From contig URVB01000070.1 of assembly GCA_900551075.1 (NCBI GenBank), positions 1-13,935 of the forward strand: a stretch of DNA of 13,935 nucleotides. The letters are read 5' to 3'. The position numbers and the translations under genes are program-made. Numbering within the stretch: the first letter of the stretch is position 1; each line of letters begins with the position of its first letter. Below are positions 1 through 7,805 of the stretch, one piece after another. The notes beneath the pieces were generated by a model that searched no databases, had not been told where the DNA came from, and saw only the letters and a program-made list of their open reading frames with translations. The DNA comes from an uncultured Blautia sp. (lineage in GTDB: Bacteria; Bacillota; Clostridia; Lachnospirales; Lachnospiraceae).

Positions 1-671
1 GTTCCCACCCCGAAAAGACAGAAAAACAACTTTCCTCTATGATCAACAGTCCGTACCTGCCGCCACTTTCCTTTGCTCAGCACAATCAGCCATGCCATAA
101 TCAGCACCACACAGGTACGGATAGCGGTTCCTGCATTGGACTCCACGCCAGTTATCCCGATTTTTGCAAAAATTGTTGTAAGAGCAGCAAACACCGCTGA
201 CATAACCGCATAAAGCATCCAGCCTTTGCTTGCCGTTTCTTTTCCCGAAGTACTCTTTCCAACCATAAAAAATCCACCCGAGCCGATAAGGACTGTTCCA
301 ATGAGCTTAAAAGCCAGATGATTCGTCTCATGAAAAATAAAAATTGCCATCAAAACAGAGAGAACCGTGCTGGACTTGTCAATAGGCACAACTTTATTGA
401 CATTCCCAACGGAAAGTGCCTTAAAATAGCAAATCCAGGATGCCCCGGTTGCTATTCCTGATAAAATTAAAAATACAAAGGATCTCCTGTCAATATCTCC
501 CAGCGTCTGACAGGAACCGGACACCAGCACCATAAGCCAGGAAAAAAGCAATACCACAACCGTTCTGACAGCTGTCGCCACGTCGGAATCCGTCTTCCTT
601 ATTCCGCACTTTGCAAGAATCGCAGTAATACCTGCAAAAAATGCTGAGAAAACTGCTGCAATCATCCACAT
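1..671 (-). CDS. EamA-family (DMT superfamily) transporter, 3' end cut by window
   Basis: This is an inner-membrane drug/metabolite-type transporter; the substrate cannot be told from sequence. About 223 codons are visible and the reading frame runs off the left edge without a stop. The protein begins MWMIAAVFSAFFAGITAILA and has repeated hydrophobic spans. The two EamA halves are visible as paired segments: the first near residues 1-135 and the second starting near FAALTTIFAKIGITGVESN, which mirrors FAGITAILAKCGIRKTDSD of the first half. The family is usually near 290 residues, so roughly a quarter is missing. I chose ATG 671 because GGGGGTGA lies just upstream at good spacing and overlaps another in-frame ATG at 677. 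A promoter (721-694) sits directly upstream, so transcription is probably independent of the upstream ABC operon. The frame stays open upstream to the stop of the FtsX gene, but no ribosome site supports an earlier start. Confidence 0.85.
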   Translation of the reverse strand, partial: MWMIAAVFSAFFAGITAILAKCGIRKTDSDVATAVRTVVVLLFSWLMVLVSGSCQTLGDIDRRSFVFLILSGIATGASWICYFKALSVGNVNKVVPIDKSSTVLSVLMAIFIFHETNHLAFKLIGTVLIGSGGFFMVGKSTSGKETASKGWMLYAVMSAVFAALTTIFAKIGITGVESNAGTAIRTCVVLIMAWLIVLSKGKWRQVRTVDHRGKLFFCLFGVG

Positions 672-693
672 AAACATCACCCCCGTCTTATCC

Positions 694-721
694 ATAGTAA
701 CATAACCACACCATACGTCAA
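694..721 (-). promoter_or_regulatory. Candidate sigma-A promoter of the EamA gene
   Basis: On the minus strand TTGACG (721-716) is followed after 16 bases by TACTAT (699-694). An upstream TG makes an extended -10 (TGTTACTAT). The predicted start near 687 leaves a very short leader that carries only the GGGGGTGA ribosome site before ATG 671. This supports the short start choice. Confidence 0.55.
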
Positions 722-744
722 GATGAAAACGTTCAGATGCTACA

Positions 745-813
745 GCATCAATTAAGCCAGATACCGCGGCATCCATAAAGCTAAATGCCGCAGCATCCAT
801 AAAGCTAAATGCC
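745..813. repeat. Three-copy 24-bp tandem repeat with hairpin potential
   Basis: The units start at 745, 769 and 793, exactly 24 bases apart. Copies two and three share GCATCCATAAAGCTAAATGC and are near-identical; the copy at 745 is diverged (about 16 of 21 positions). Copy two with its flanks forms a perfect 7-bp hairpin, GCGGCAT (766-772) against ATGCCGC (785-791). Next to it GCCCT (811-815) pairs with AGGGC (819-823) directly after the FtsX stop, with only a weak T-rich tail on the minus strand. The block may help end transcription of the ABC operon. The repeats lie upstream of the EamA promoter. Twenty-four bases is a multiple of three and the units are in frame with both neighbouring genes. 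Confidence 0.75.
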
Positions 814-824
814 CTGCCAGGGCT

Positions 825-3191
825 CTACTGCGCATGTATTGTATCTGTAACAGACATATTTTTTATTCTCTTTGACGGAGCGTACACTGCCGCAGCAGAA
901 GCCAGAAGTACAAGCAGCACGATCACTGCCATTGCCGGAACCGGCACTGTCCAAGCATCGCCCCAGCGGGCAGTCACAAGAGTTTCATATAAAAATCTGT
1001 GAATCGGAAGCCCCAGCACACAGCCTGCCGCACTCCCGCAGACTGCATACGTAACTGCCTCGGCAGCCACCATTCTCGTAAGCTGCCGGATGCTCATACC
1101 TATCGCCCGCATTGCGCCGTACTGCCTGATACGGGCGGATACACTCATGGAAATGCTGTTCATAATATTAAATACCGTGATCATTGCAATGACCGCCAGA
1201 AAACCATATACAAACAACGTGAATGCATAATATGCTCCCCTGGCTTCCCTGTTTTCCAGTCTCTCGTCAGAAAAAATCACGCTTTCCCCTGCCAGATCAC
1301 GAATGGCATTCACATCCTCGTCTGTTGCCCCGCCTGTAAGCTGGATATCAATGATGGTATAATCATTTTTTCCCAGCAGCTTTTGGAAGGTATCCTCTGA
1401 GCAGATGACTGTTTCCGTCCCCTTATTCCGATCAAACGGACAGTCAGACAGAACGCCTGCAACCGTAAGCTCCCCAAACTCCGTCTGTATCTTATCTCCG
1501 GTTTTCAGAGGATTCTCGCTGTGATAAACCGTAAGCACATAGTTTTCCTCCCTAACCACCTTTGAGATATCTCCTTCCAGAATATCCCCTTCCTGTTCTG
1601 CCCATTGAAATTGGGTTGATTCATAGGAAATAAGATTGATCTTTTTCTCTTCACTGCCAAACATCACAGGAACGTCATAGGCAAACATCCTTCCGTAAAC
1701 GTGCTTAACTTCCTCTCTTTGTGCAAGCTCTTCGGCCAGCTTACGGTCAACAGAACGGGTATTGTCCGGGCTGACAATAGAAATATCCGGCGTATATGGG
1801 CTAAAAGACGTAATGGCATGGTGCATAAAATCAACTACCGTAGAAAATGTCAGAAACAGAATGACGCTCAATGTAAAGGAACCGACCATGAGCAAAAAAT
1901 TCTTTTTGCTGCGTCCCGCATGGCTCACTCCCAATGCAGTATCTAATTTCAAGAGCGACGTATGAGTGGCTCTCCGTATATTATTCGGAGAAATCTCCCC
2001 GCTTCCCGAAACTGCAGCCAACGGAGAGACTCTTGCCGCCTTTTTTGCAGGCGCCCGTGCCGCCAGAAGAACGGTCAGCAGGCCAACAACCACTCCCGAA
2101 ACAATTCCCGGCAAGCTTATACCAAACACCGGCAAATCCGAAAAGTAATTCGCACTCAGCAAACGCAGAACCGCACAAAGAACCCAGGTAATGGCAGCAC
2201 CTGCTGCAACACCCAGAGGAATTGCTTTTTTACACCAATGCAGAGCCTCAAGCCGCACGATGCGCATGATCTGTTTTCTGCCGGCTCCAACACAGCGGAG
2301 CATGCCAAAAAACTCCGTTCTCTCTGCAATATTGCTGTTCATACTGCTGGCGATCATCAATATACCTGCCGTAAGCACAAGCAGAAACAGCACTCCTGCC
2401 GTTCCATACAGCCCCAGCATATAGGAGTCATCACTGAAGCCCATAATCCCCAGAAGCGCAGTATTCTGCCCGATATTTTCATCCGTAAGATGATACTGCT
2501 CTTTCATATTCTGAATGGATTTTCTGATATTGCAATTTTCCCGGAACCGGACATAATAGACGAAATCCGAGTCCGCCGGTTCATCTCCCTCAGCAGCTTC
2601 ATATAACTGTTCAAAGCCATCAAGCGTCATAAAAACGCCAACCGCATCGAACTTGGAAATCATGGCAGTATTCATACCGAAGCCCGATATAATAAAATCC
2701 ATCGTATCCTTTGACGGCAGCATCAGGGTGACCGTATCACCTATCTCTTTTTTAAAAATATCCTTCGCGTTTTGGGTAAGAATCACTTCTCTGTCATTTT
2801 CCGGATACCGCCCCTCTACAATACTCCCTGATTCCGCCCACAGGTTTTCGACCAGCGGTCTTTCGATGCCGCATATGGCCACTCTTTTTCCATCGATCCC
2901 GTATGCATCCTTTAACCGATAGTTCAGGACATCATACCAGGAAGATGCTTCTACATCAGGACGGTCAGCAATCAGTGCTGCATCACTCTCACTGATATTA
3001 CGAATCTGTATATGCCAGTTGCCATAATTAAGAATTGCACGAATCTTCTGACTCCGGAGCTCCATATCTGCCATACTGAATATGGCTGTTACAAGAAATA
3101 CGGCCAATGCAATACAGAGAATGGTCATACGGTTATGCTTTTTATGAACCTTTGCGGATATGGGAATCAGTTCAAGATAATTTTTCATCAT
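825..3191 (-). CDS. ABC transporter permease, two-FtsX-domain type
   Basis: This is the membrane subunit of a MacB/LolC/BceB-like ABC transporter, 788 residues. The visible order is: one N-terminal membrane segment (about 22-44), a first extracytoplasmic MacB-type domain (about 50-250), three membrane segments forming the first FtsX domain (about 258-380), a further segment near 430-452, a second extracytoplasmic domain (about 455-650), and a second FtsX domain of three segments to the C-terminus. That makes about eight spans. Sequences such as ERTEFFGMLRCVGAGRKQI and ARIRQYGAMRAIGMSIRQL are the paired FtsX coupling motifs. The start overlaps the ATPase gene by 20 bases, so translation is probably coupled. 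GGGAGGGG precedes ATG 3191, and ATG 3188 is almost as good. The partners are the ATPase, kinase and regulator just upstream. Export of, or defence against, a cell-envelope-active compound is the usual role; the substrate is unknown. Confidence 0.9.
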   Translation of the reverse strand: MMKNYLELIPISAKVHKKHNRMTILCIALAVFLVTAIFSMADMELRSQKIRAILNYGNWHIQIRNISESDAALIADRPDVEASSWYDVLNYRLKDAYGIDGKRVAICGIERPLVENLWAESGSIVEGRYPENDREVILTQNAKDIFKKEIGDTVTLMLPSKDTMDFIISGFGMNTAMISKFDAVGVFMTLDGFEQLYEAAEGDEPADSDFVYYVRFRENCNIRKSIQNMKEQYHLTDENIGQNTALLGIMGFSDDSYMLGLYGTAGVLFLLVLTAGILMIASSMNSNIAERTEFFGMLRCVGAGRKQIMRIVRLEALHWCKKAIPLGVAAGAAITWVLCAVLRLLSANYFSDLPVFGISLPGIVSGVVVGLLTVLLAARAPAKKAARVSPLAAVSGSGEISPNNIRRATHTSLLKLDTALGVSHAGRSKKNFLLMVGSFTLSVILFLTFSTVVDFMHHAITSFSPYTPDISIVSPDNTRSVDRKLAEELAQREEVKHVYGRMFAYDVPVMFGSEEKKINLISYESTQFQWAEQEGDILEGDISKVVREENYVLTVYHSENPLKTGDKIQTEFGELTVAGVLSDCPFDRNKGTETVICSEDTFQKLLGKNDYTIIDIQLTGGATDEDVNAIRDLAGESVIFSDERLENREARGAYYAFTLFVYGFLAVIAMITVFNIMNSISMSVSARIRQYGAMRAIGMSIRQLTRMVAAEAVTYAVCGSAAGCVLGLPIHRFLYETLVTARWGDAWTVPVPAMAVIVLLVLLASAAAVYAPSKRIKNMSVTDTIHAQ

Positions 3192-3867
3192 ATTCCCCTC
3201 CCAAGTCCGTCAAAATACCGTCAGATACACGCAGTACCCTGTCCGCTGATGAGGTCAGATTGATGTTATGGGTAATCATCAGAACCGTCTGCTGATAATG
3301 GCGCGAAGCCTTGAGCAGAAGCTCCATAACATCGCGGCTGCTTCTACTGTCAAGATTTCCCGTGGGCTCATCCGCCAGGATCAGCATTGGCTTCGTAATC
3401 AGAGCGCGCCCAATGGCCGCACGCTGCTGCTGGCCTCCGGAAAGCTGTCCCGGCAGATGATGACGGCGGTCTGACAGCCCCAGCACCTCCAATATTTCAT
3501 CGACTGCCTTTTTATCCGGCTTCCGGTAATCCAGAAGAAGAGGAAAGACGATATTCTGTTCCACATCCAGCTCCGGAATCAATTGAAACGACTGGAACAC
3601 AAACCCGATATTTCTTCTTCTGAATATCGTCCTTTGATTTTCTTTCATCGAAAAAATATCCTCGCCGCTTAAATACACCTTTCCTGATGTCGGATCATCC
3701 AGACCGCCGATGCAGTTTAACAGAGTGCTCTTCCCGCTGCCGGATTCCCCGACCACTGCTGCAAATTCTCCCTTCCTCATAGTAAAAGTGGCATTTTGCA
3801 GCGCTTTTACACTGTTTTCACCGCTTCCATAGGTCTTACATAAATTTTGTACTCTTAAAATTTCCAT
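3172..3867 (-). CDS. ABC transporter ATP-binding protein, LolD/MacB-like
   Basis: This is the cytoplasmic ATPase that powers the FtsX permease encoded next. At 231 residues it has the normal length of a single nucleotide-binding domain. The motifs are intact: Walker A GESGSGKST at 40-48, Q-loop glutamine near 92, signature LSGGQ at 142-146, Walker B ending in the ADE of LILADEP (166-167 are Asp-Glu), D-loop NLD at 171-173, and switch His near 200. A strong ribosome site AAAGGAGGT lies eight bases before ATG 3867. There is a 58-base gap to the upstream kinase gene and a 20-base overlap with the permease gene, consistent with one operon. Confidence 0.93.
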   Translation of the reverse strand: MEILRVQNLCKTYGSGENSVKALQNATFTMRKGEFAAVVGESGSGKSTLLNCIGGLDDPTSGKVYLSGEDIFSMKENQRTIFRRRNIGFVFQSFQLIPELDVEQNIVFPLLLDYRKPDKKAVDEILEVLGLSDRRHHLPGQLSGGQQQRAAIGRALITKPMLILADEPTGNLDSRSSRDVMELLLKASRHYQQTVLMITHNINLTSSADRVLRVSDGILTDLGGEYDEKLS

Positions 3868-3925
3868 AATAAAGTACCTCCTTTAAGCGGTATCATATCC
3901 AATACAGCTTACAATCAAATGAATT

Positions 3926-5161
3926 TCAGCTTACGGTTTTGTAAGGAAACATTATGGAAAATACCGTTCCCTTTCCCCATTCGCTCTGCACCGAAAGCAC
4001 TCCTCCCTGCCCCTCCACAACCGCCCGTGCAAGAGGCAGTCCCAAGCCGATCCCCTGCGTATCAGTTGACACCTTACTGCGGTAAAATCGTTTGAAAATA
4101 TGATGAAAATCATCCGGCAGGATACCGCTTCCGTTATCTGACACCAATATCCGGATCTGGGCGGGCGTTCGTTCCCAGCCTATCTGAATCTGGCCACCCT
4201 TAGAAGTATGATCCAGCGCATTTTTGACAAGGTTGCCGATTGCCTCACTCGTCCAGTTCATATCACAGATTATCCTATCCTCCGGATTTCCCTTTACAAT
4301 AATCTTCTTTTTCTCATGTTCGGCTCTTACTGTCAGATTCTCTATTGCCGCACCGATAATCCTGGAGACTTGATAAGAAGCTTTTTCAAAATCAACCCCG
4401 CCCGCATCCAGTCTTGTGATTTTCAAAAGCGACAAAATCAATGTCATCATCCGCTCAATTGCAGCATTGGATTTTTCTGCAAATAAAACGACAGCACCTG
4501 TATTGTCCGGCTCGTCAAGAATGATCTCATTATACATAGAAAGTGCCGCAAGCGGCGTTTTCAGTTGATGAGAGATATCTGAAATTGTATTCTTCAAAAA
4601 TTCCTTCGTCTGATGCTCTGTTTCCTGCTTTGCCTGCAAGACCTCTGCCATATTACCGATACTGCCGAACAAATGATAAAGGGTGCCTTCTTTCATCCTG
4701 GGAAGCCGTCCCAAAAATCGCCCTTCTGTATAATCCGAAACCGTTTTTACAGCATATTCGTACAGCCGTTCCCGCCTGTAAAGAAACAATATGACTTCTG
4801 TTAAGAGCAGGACCGCAAGAAACAAAAGCCTGAAGCAGACCGTAAGCGCCGTTTTGCGGCTGAACTCAGAAAGAAACGGCAGATAGCGCGTATCCGTATC
4901 CTGATTGATTCCTAATTTACCGAGTATCTCTGCTCCTGCCCGCGTACCTTCTGTACTCATAATGGCAGCGGCAGCCACATGCTCTTCAACCCCCTGCGAG
5001 ACCAGGAAGGAAACCACAGCCTGATCGTGGCTGAGCATCATCTCCTGAACAGCAGCCCTTTGTCCAAGTTCCGTCCCTATATCCAAAGCAGCCAATATTA
5101 CCAAAAACATAACCATTCCCGCAAAAAAATTCCGTGCCGCTCTCTCTCGGAGAAAACTCAT
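3926..5161 (-). CDS. Sensor histidine kinase of the FtsX-transporter module
   Basis: This is a membrane sensor kinase of 411 residues that phosphorylates the OmpR-type regulator encoded directly upstream. It has a membrane span near 13-30, an extracytoplasmic segment of about 75 residues, and a second span near 107-128. A linker leads to the dimerisation helix with the phospho-acceptor His198 in SHQLKTPLAAL. The ATPase domain shows the N-box (Asn310, Asn314 in NLVKNALDHT), G1 DNGSGI (342-347) and G2 GIGLGL (370-375). No clear HAMP domain is visible. The start codon overlaps the regulator stop by four bases (ATGA), which indicates translational coupling. Position beside the ATPase and FtsX permease suggests that it controls this transporter in response to an envelope signal. 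Confidence 0.92.
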   Translation of the reverse strand: MSFLRERAARNFFAGMVMFLVILAALDIGTELGQRAAVQEMMLSHDQAVVSFLVSQGVEEHVAAAAIMSTEGTRAGAEILGKLGINQDTDTRYLPFLSEFSRKTALTVCFRLLFLAVLLLTEVILFLYRRERLYEYAVKTVSDYTEGRFLGRLPRMKEGTLYHLFGSIGNMAEVLQAKQETEHQTKEFLKNTISDISHQLKTPLAALSMYNEIILDEPDNTGAVVLFAEKSNAAIERMMTLILSLLKITRLDAGGVDFEKASYQVSRIIGAAIENLTVRAEHEKKKIIVKGNPEDRIICDMNWTSEAIGNLVKNALDHTSKGGQIQIGWERTPAQIRILVSDNGSGILPDDFHHIFKRFYRSKVSTDTQGIGLGLPLARAVVEGQGGVLSVQSEWGKGTVFSIMFPYKTVS

Positions 5162-5856
5162 TCTACCACCTCATTCCATTGATAACCAAATCCTCTTACC
5201 GTCACCAGGTGTACGGGTTTCGACGGATCACGCTCCGTTTTTTCACGAAGACGCCGGATATATACGGACAGCGTATTGTCGTCCACAAAGTTCCCGCTTC
5301 CGTCCCAAAGCTCATCCAGAATCACGCTGCGCATTACAACATGGCCGGTATTGCGTACCAGCAGACAAAGCAAACGGTATTCCGCGCCCGTCAGCTCCAA
5401 TACCTTCCCGGATAGCATTACACGGCTTCTCTGGAAATCTATGGAAATATCTCCGCACTTCAGGATGCTGCAGCCGGGACTCTGAGCCATACCCGCACGG
5501 CGCAGAAGTGCATGTATCCGTGAAAGCAGTTCCCCCAGCTTAAAAGGCTTGGTAATATAATCATCCCCGCCGCTGTCAAGCCCGCGTATGACATGGATTT
5601 CCTCATCGGAAGCCGTCAAAAAAATAATAGGAACCGTATTTCCCTGGCCTCTGACATATTCACATACCTCAAATCCCGTTCCATCCGGGAGCGTCACGTC
5701 CAGAATAAGCAAATCATATTCCATCTGCGCCGCAATTCTTTCCTTTGCCTGCGCAATCGACTTTGTTATATCTAAAGAAAATCCGTTTTTCTCCAAAGAA
5801 TATTTTAAACCATCAATTAAGCTGGTATCGTCTTCCAAAAGTAAAATTCTGCTCAT
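5158..5856 (-). CDS. OmpR/PhoB-type response regulator of the FtsX-transporter module
   Basis: This is a DNA-binding regulator of 232 residues. The receiver domain (about 1-115) has the acidic pair in LLLEDD, phospho-acceptor Asp53 in LDVTLPDGTG, conserved Thr81 and Lys103 (ITKPF). A winged-helix effector domain (about 133-228) ends in the typical LVTVRGFGYQW. I start at ATG 5856 (MSRILLLEDD): AAGGGAGA lies seven to eight bases upstream, while longer starts (TTG 5883, ATG 5862) lack or crowd a ribosome site. It is the first gene of the regulator-kinase-ATPase-permease operon. A leader of about 145 bases with a hairpin is predicted between the promoter and this start. Confidence 0.92.
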   Translation of the reverse strand: MSRILLLEDDTSLIDGLKYSLEKNGFSLDITKSIAQAKERIAAQMEYDLLILDVTLPDGTGFEVCEYVRGQGNTVPIIFLTASDEEIHVIRGLDSGGDDYITKPFKLGELLSRIHALLRRAGMAQSPGCSILKCGDISIDFQRSRVMLSGKVLELTGAEYRLLCLLVRNTGHVVMRSVILDELWDGSGNFVDDNTLSVYIRRLREKTERDPSKPVHLVTVRGFGYQWNEVVE

Positions 5857-5893
5857 GGTCATTCTCCCTTCCCAACAGAACAAATAATCAAAG

Positions 5894-5927
5894 CCGCCGC
5901 CCGGCTAAATTTTAACCAGTGCGGCGG
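5894..5927. promoter_or_regulatory. Leader hairpin before the response regulator gene
   Basis: CCGCCGC (5894-5900) pairs with GCGGCGG (5921-5927). Inside, GG-TAA pairs with TTA-CC around a short A/T loop, giving a nearly continuous 34-base palindrome. It lies in the predicted leader between the promoter at 6037-6009 and ATG 5856. Minus-strand bases after it (CTTTGATTATTTG) are only moderately T-rich. It could be an attenuator, a partial terminator or a protein-binding site; the sequence does not decide. Confidence 0.6.
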
Positions 5928-5995
5928 TCCCGTTATTTCTTATTTTTCCAGGTTCCGGATATTCTTATCCCTGCGTCCTCCTCTGCTTCCAATGA

Positions 5996-6037
5996 AATAC
6001 CTACCGGTATTCTAACACATCTGTTTTCTGTTTTCCA
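5996..6037 (-). promoter_or_regulatory. Candidate promoter with overlapping operator for the regulator operon
   Basis: On the minus strand TGGAAA (6037-6032), 17 bases of spacer, then TAGAAT (6014-6009), preceded by TG to give an extended -10. An inverted repeat AATACC-TACC-GGTATT (5996-6011) overlaps the -10 and the predicted start near 6002. That is where a repressor or a dimeric regulator could act. The match is good but unproven. Confidence 0.45.
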
Positions 6038-6054
6038 TCTATAAACACAAAAGC

Positions 6055-6113
6055 AGCCTGCCAATTGCCCGCAAATATTTAATCAAATATCTGAAAGGCA
6101 ATATAGACAGGCT
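6055..6113 (-). terminator. Three-tier hairpin downstream of the ferritin-like gene
   Basis: AGCCTG (6055-6060) pairs with CAGGCT (6108-6113), ATTGCC (6064-6069) with GGCAAT (6097-6102), and ATATTT (6075-6080) with AAATAT (6085-6090), closing on a four-base loop. On the minus strand it is followed by GCTTTTGTGTTTAT, a fair T-rich tail. It stands about 50 bases after the ferritin-like stop and directly before the next promoter, so termination of that transcript is the likely job. The internal bulges make it less than canonical. Confidence 0.55.
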
Positions 6114-6162
6114 TCCTTAAGAAATACTTTATAACAATATTGACCTATCCCGCGAATGGCTT

Positions 6163-6714
6163 TTACTGACACTCCCGCAGCAAATTCTGAAGCAGCATGA
6201 TATGATACTCTTCATCCTGAATGATTCTCTCCAGCAAAGCATTGATACTGCTGTCCTGAATCATTTTTATATGCATTTTGTACTGATGAATGGCTGCTTT
6301 TTCGGATTCAATGTCTGTTAAGATCATCTTTTGGACCGTGTCCGGAAGGGTCAGATATTCCGGTGTCCACATTTTCCGGCGGCCATTGTTTTGCATAAAG
6401 GCAAAGCTGACCTTTCCGCCCAGCAGACAGATCAATTCCCCCAGTCTCTGTAAATGCGCCATCTCCGCCATTGCAATTCCCAAAAACGTTTTTGCCATGG
6501 GGCATTTTTCACAGGATAAACGGTTTTCGTTGTTGATGTACTGCGCGATCGCGGACATTTCGGATACCGCTCCGCAATAATCAACACTCAGAAGATTTGC
6601 ATATGCCTGATTCTTTCCCTGCACCTGAATCGGTGGATACGGCAAATCCACCATGATTGGTCTTACATTTGCAAAGCTGCATATATTCACCAACGGACTC
6701 CCCTTTTGCTCCAT
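6163..6714 (-). CDS. Ferritin-like diiron protein
   Basis: This is a ferritin/rubrerythrin-like four-helix protein of 183 residues. The metal-ligand pattern is visible: Glu52 in SEMSAI, Glu84-x-x-His87 in AEMAHL, Glu138 in IESEKAAI, and Glu168-x-x-His171 in DEEYH, with helix spacing typical of the superfamily. A short proline-rich N-terminal tail (about 20-33) precedes the first helix, and a Cys-x-x-Cys pair (68 and 71, CEKCP) sits between helices one and two. No rubredoxin domain follows, so it is not a classic rubrerythrin. Related Clostridia proteins are annotated as ferritin-like or as spore-coat/manganese-catalase-like; a role in iron or peroxide handling is inferred. AGGAGC lies about ten bases before ATG 6714. 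A hairpin follows the gene, so it is probably transcribed separately from the regulator operon. Confidence 0.82.
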   Translation of the reverse strand: MEQKGSPLVNICSFANVRPIMVDLPYPPIQVQGKNQAYANLLSVDYCGAVSEMSAIAQYINNENRLSCEKCPMAKTFLGIAMAEMAHLQRLGELICLLGGKVSFAFMQNNGRRKMWTPEYLTLPDTVQKMILTDIESEKAAIHQYKMHIKMIQDSSINALLERIIQDEEYHIMLLQNLLRECQ

Positions 6715-6826
6715 TCGATATTATGCTCCTGATATACTTCTATACTAATATATAAAAACATTCCAGGTGTATGCATTCTTTTGCGGAATTACTGCTGTTC
6801 TTCCAGACGCTGCTCCCTCTGCTTCC

Positions 6827-7516
6827 TCAGTTCCACGGTCTTTTCTTCTCTGTCCAGCCCTTTTCCTTCCAATACACTCTGTCAGCTTCATTGAAGCCCC
6901 TTCGCTGCACCAGATGCATAAAAAAGAACACTGCTCTTGTCTTGATTCCCGGCTTTACTCTTCCTGCATTTCTCTTTAATTTTTCTGCCAGGACTGTCGT
7001 CTTTCTCTCAATTTTTTTCTTAATTTTCGGGTTGACCCGTTCATAGGAGGTTGCCCTGACAGCCACTCCATACTTATAAATCCTGGCAAGTCCCCAGAAA
7101 AATAAGCTGTCTGCCATATCTTTATTTGTAGATTTCATGCCGCCTCCCGCTGCTGTAGATACACACACCGCCTGTTTGGTAAACATCCCTTCTTCCGGCC
7201 GGTGCACCATCCAGCGATACCCATAATGATCCAGGAAGGCTTTCATAGAGCCGGCCGCATGAAAAACGTAGACGGGACTTGTAAAAATCAGAATGTCTCC
7301 TTCATCCATTGCTCTGGTGATCGGTGCCAGTTTTTCATAGTGAGGACATAAGCTTTCTGCCCTCGCAAAGCAGCTTGTGCATCCCACACAAAACTCCCCA
7401 AAGTCTCTCGGCAGAAAAAATTCCGTAATTTCCCCTCCAAGCTTTTCTGCCAGCATTCTTCCTATGTGATAGGTAGAACCTTTATGATTCTGTCCATGGA
7501 TCAGTGTAATCTTCAT
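6827..7516 (-). CDS. Flavodoxin-fold NAD(P)H-dependent oxidoreductase
   Basis: This is a cytoplasmic FMN-dependent reductase of 229 residues. The first strand and phosphate-binding loop read ITLIHGQNHKGSTYHIG (3-19). SPVYVFHAAGSMKAFLD (80-96) is the second flavin-binding region. A cysteine cluster (residues 43, 46, 49 and 57; CVGCTSC...C) is typical of the subgroup often annotated as iron-sulfur flavoproteins or flavodoxin-family NAD(P)H oxidoreductases. The C-terminal third is basic and carries a hydrophobic stretch (RAVFFFMHLVQ) before the usual YWKEKGW tail. A strong AAAGGAGG lies just upstream of ATG 7516. It has no clear operon partner; the ferritin-like gene follows after about 110 bases on the same strand, so shared redox or oxidative-stress work is possible but not shown. 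Confidence 0.85.
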   Translation of the reverse strand: MKITLIHGQNHKGSTYHIGRMLAEKLGGEITEFFLPRDFGEFCVGCTSCFARAESLCPHYEKLAPITRAMDEGDILIFTSPVYVFHAAGSMKAFLDHYGYRWMVHRPEEGMFTKQAVCVSTAAGGGMKSTNKDMADSLFFWGLARIYKYGVAVRATSYERVNPKIKKKIERKTTVLAEKLKRNAGRVKPGIKTRAVFFFMHLVQRRGFNEADRVYWKEKGWTEKKRPWN

Positions 7517-7549
7517 ATCCTGCCTCCTTTTTGGGCTTGTTTTCCTATT

Positions 7550-7586
7550 GTACCAAGCCGCTAGCGCGGCGGCTAACCCCAGGTAC
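7550..7586. repeat. Nested GC-rich inverted repeat upstream of the oxidoreductase gene
   Basis: GTACC (7550-7554) faces GGTAC (7582-7586), and inside it AGCCGC (7556-7561) faces GCGGCT (7569-7574) with a seven-base loop. It sits where base composition turns from the G+C-richer left part to the A+T-rich right part. No T-tract follows on either strand, so it does not look like a normal terminator. It could be an element end, a recombination site or an operator. Confidence 0.6.
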
Positions 7587-7616
7587 GTGAAACCACCACT
7601 TTTATGAAAAAAGAGC

Positions 7617-7684
7617 AGCAGTTTTGTATATATGTTTTATTGTTGAATCACCACAAGACAACTTAAAACAAAACAAAAACTGCT
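7617..7684. repeat. Long imperfect A+T-rich hairpin at the left end of the mobile remnant
   Basis: The left arm starts AGCAGTTTT (7617-7625) and ends GTTG (7642-7645). The right arm runs from CAAC (7659-7662) to AAAACTGCT (7676-7684). The arms pair over most of about 26-29 bases with small bulges and a 13-base loop. On the minus strand the stem is followed by GCTCTTTTTT. It lies between the oxidoreductase gene and the recombinase remnant. It may be an end structure of the IS91-type element or a terminator isolating it. Confidence 0.6.
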
Positions 7685-7758
7685 ATGCTTATGTTATCAT
7701 GGATTTTTAAACTCAACAACTACATATCTGAAAATTTTTATCGCCCACCTCCTGATTC

Positions 7759-7785
7759 GTGATGACATTCTGTTTGTTTCATCAC
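7759..7785 (+). promoter_or_regulatory. Hairpin just before the recombinase ribosome site
   Basis: GTGATGA (7759-7765) pairs perfectly with TCATCAC (7779-7785) across a 13-base loop. TTTTACC, then the AGGAGG ribosome site and ATG 7806 follow. It could dampen read-through from outside into the recombinase gene; this is inferred from position only. Confidence 0.45.
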
Positions 7786-7805
7786 TTTTACCAGGAGGTC
7801 CCATT

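Noticed and set aside
671..800. Longer EamA start at ATG 800 or 776 within the 24-bp repeats.
   Set aside because: No ribosome site stands before these ATGs. A good promoter lies inside the would-be extension, and the hydrophobic transporter start fits ATG 671 or 677.
745..813. CRISPR-like array.
   Set aside because: The units are directly adjacent without spacers, only three copies exist, and no cas genes are present.
1934..2606. Long open frames on the plus strand opposite the FtsX permease gene.
   Set aside because: They are antisense shadows with basic, low-complexity composition, no ribosome sites and no recognisable domains.
6778..6850. A second frame at the end of the oxidoreductase gene reads VELRKQREQRLEEQQ and stops, which could mean a frameshifted C-terminus.
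   Set aside because: The annotated end (YWKEKGW followed by KKRPWN) looks like the normal tail of the family, so the coiled-coil-like alternative is most likely chance.
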